From Candidatus Galloscillospira excrementavium (GTDB lineage Bacteria; Bacillota; Clostridia; Oscillospirales; Oscillospiraceae), in contig DVHW01000002.1 in the NCBI GenBank assembly GCA_018711785.1, positions 1 through 5,516 of the forward strand: a stretch of DNA of 5,516 bases, written 5' to 3'. Numbering within the stretch: position 1 is the stretch's first letter; every line of letters starts with the position of its first letter. Under the pieces are notes generated by a model that saw only the letters and a program-made list of their open reading frames with translations, was not told where the DNA came from and searched no databases. The position numbers were made by a program, and so were the translations under genes. This document shows, piece after piece, positions 5,188 through 5,516 of the stretch.

Positions 5188-5516
5188 TCAGCGGGCGCAG
5201 TCCCCCGCCGTGCCCCGGAGGACCTCCAGGCCGTGGCCCAGGGCGGGGAGGATGCACTCCAGCCCCTCCCGGGCGGCCTTGGGGCTGCCGGGCAGGTTGA
5301 CGATGAGGGTGCTCCCCCGGAGGACCGAGACCCCCCGGCTGAGCATGGCCCGGTCGGTGATGCGCAGGGAGTAGGCCCGGATGGCCTCGGCGATGCCGGG
5401 GGCGTTCCGGTCGGCCACCGCCAGGGTGGCCTCGGGGGTGCGGTCCCGTGGGGAGAAGCCGGTGCCCCCGGTGGTGAGCACCAGGGCGCACTGGCGGCCG
5501 TCGCCCAGGCGGATGA
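5188..5516 (-). CDS. mogA: Molybdopterin adenylyltransferase (MogA/MoaB family), C-terminal part
   Basis: About 108 codons are visible, ending at TGA 5188-5190; the N-terminus lies beyond the right edge, and typical family lengths (160-195 aa) imply that 50 or more residues are missing. The protein activates molybdopterin by adenylylation with ATP, making the substrate for MoeA. The pterin-binding motif TTGGTGFSPRD is followed by TPEATLAVADRNAPG, then LSRGVSVLRGSTLIVNLPGSPKAA, which parallels E. coli MogA (TTGGTG..RDVTP.ATLAVADR and LNLPGQPK) nearly block for block. The frame continues upstream of GTG 5481 without a stop to the edge, so that internal GTG is not the true start. MogA and MoaB are hard to tell apart from this portion, and a fused N-terminal domain cannot be excluded. 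Confidence 0.92.
   Translation of the reverse strand, partial: IRLGDGRQCALVLTTGGTGFSPRDRTPEATLAVADRNAPGIAEAIRAYSLRITDRAMLSRGVSVLRGSTLIVNLPGSPKAAREGLECILPALGHGLEVLRGTAGDCAR

Noticed and set aside
5117..5491. Alternative frame overlapping the mogA part and reaching the mop start
   Set aside because: It is a shifted frame with a Pro/Gly/His-rich translation; the mogA frame carries the TTGGTG and NLPGSPK motifs.

Overview
The window is GC-rich and densely coded, and nearly all of it is one minus-strand cluster for molybdenum uptake and molybdenum-cofactor (Moco) assembly. High GC, strong AGGAGG-type ribosome sites, a lipoprotein-type ModA and a clostridial-type 70-aa molbindin suggest a high-GC member of the Clostridia (Oscillospiraceae-like gut anaerobe). 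That placement is inference; no marker gene is present.

Layout, read along the minus strand from the right edge: the C-terminal part of a MogA/MoaB-family molybdopterin adenylyltransferase (5188-5516, cut by the window edge); a 67-nt gap with a 13-bp hairpin; the molbindin gene mop (4908-5120); a 150-nt gap with several strong inverted repeats that could fold as an RNA leader; modA (molybdate-binding lipoprotein, 3933-4757); a 154-nt gap with three related small palindromes; modB (permease, 3083-3778); modC (ATPase, 2034-3086, sharing 4 nt with modB); moeA (molybdenum insertase, 813-2018); and tag (3-methyladenine DNA glycosylase I, 231-797). The series ends at a perfect bidirectional terminator (158-187). 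On its other side, the plus strand carries the last 46 codons of a gene with an aspartate carbamoyltransferase PyrI-type zinc domain (1-142), so the two units converge.

Working together: ModA captures molybdate outside the membrane, ModB/ModC import it, Mop can hold it in the cytoplasm, MogA adenylylates molybdopterin, and MoeA exchanges AMP for molybdate to give Moco. Tag is a DNA-repair gene with no known link to this pathway and is probably co-transcribed. No ModE-type regulator is visible. The two long gaps around modA are the least explained parts: the leader could hold RNA-level control, and the palindromes after modA could set its mRNA level apart from modBC. No stretch above 300 bases lacks a gene.
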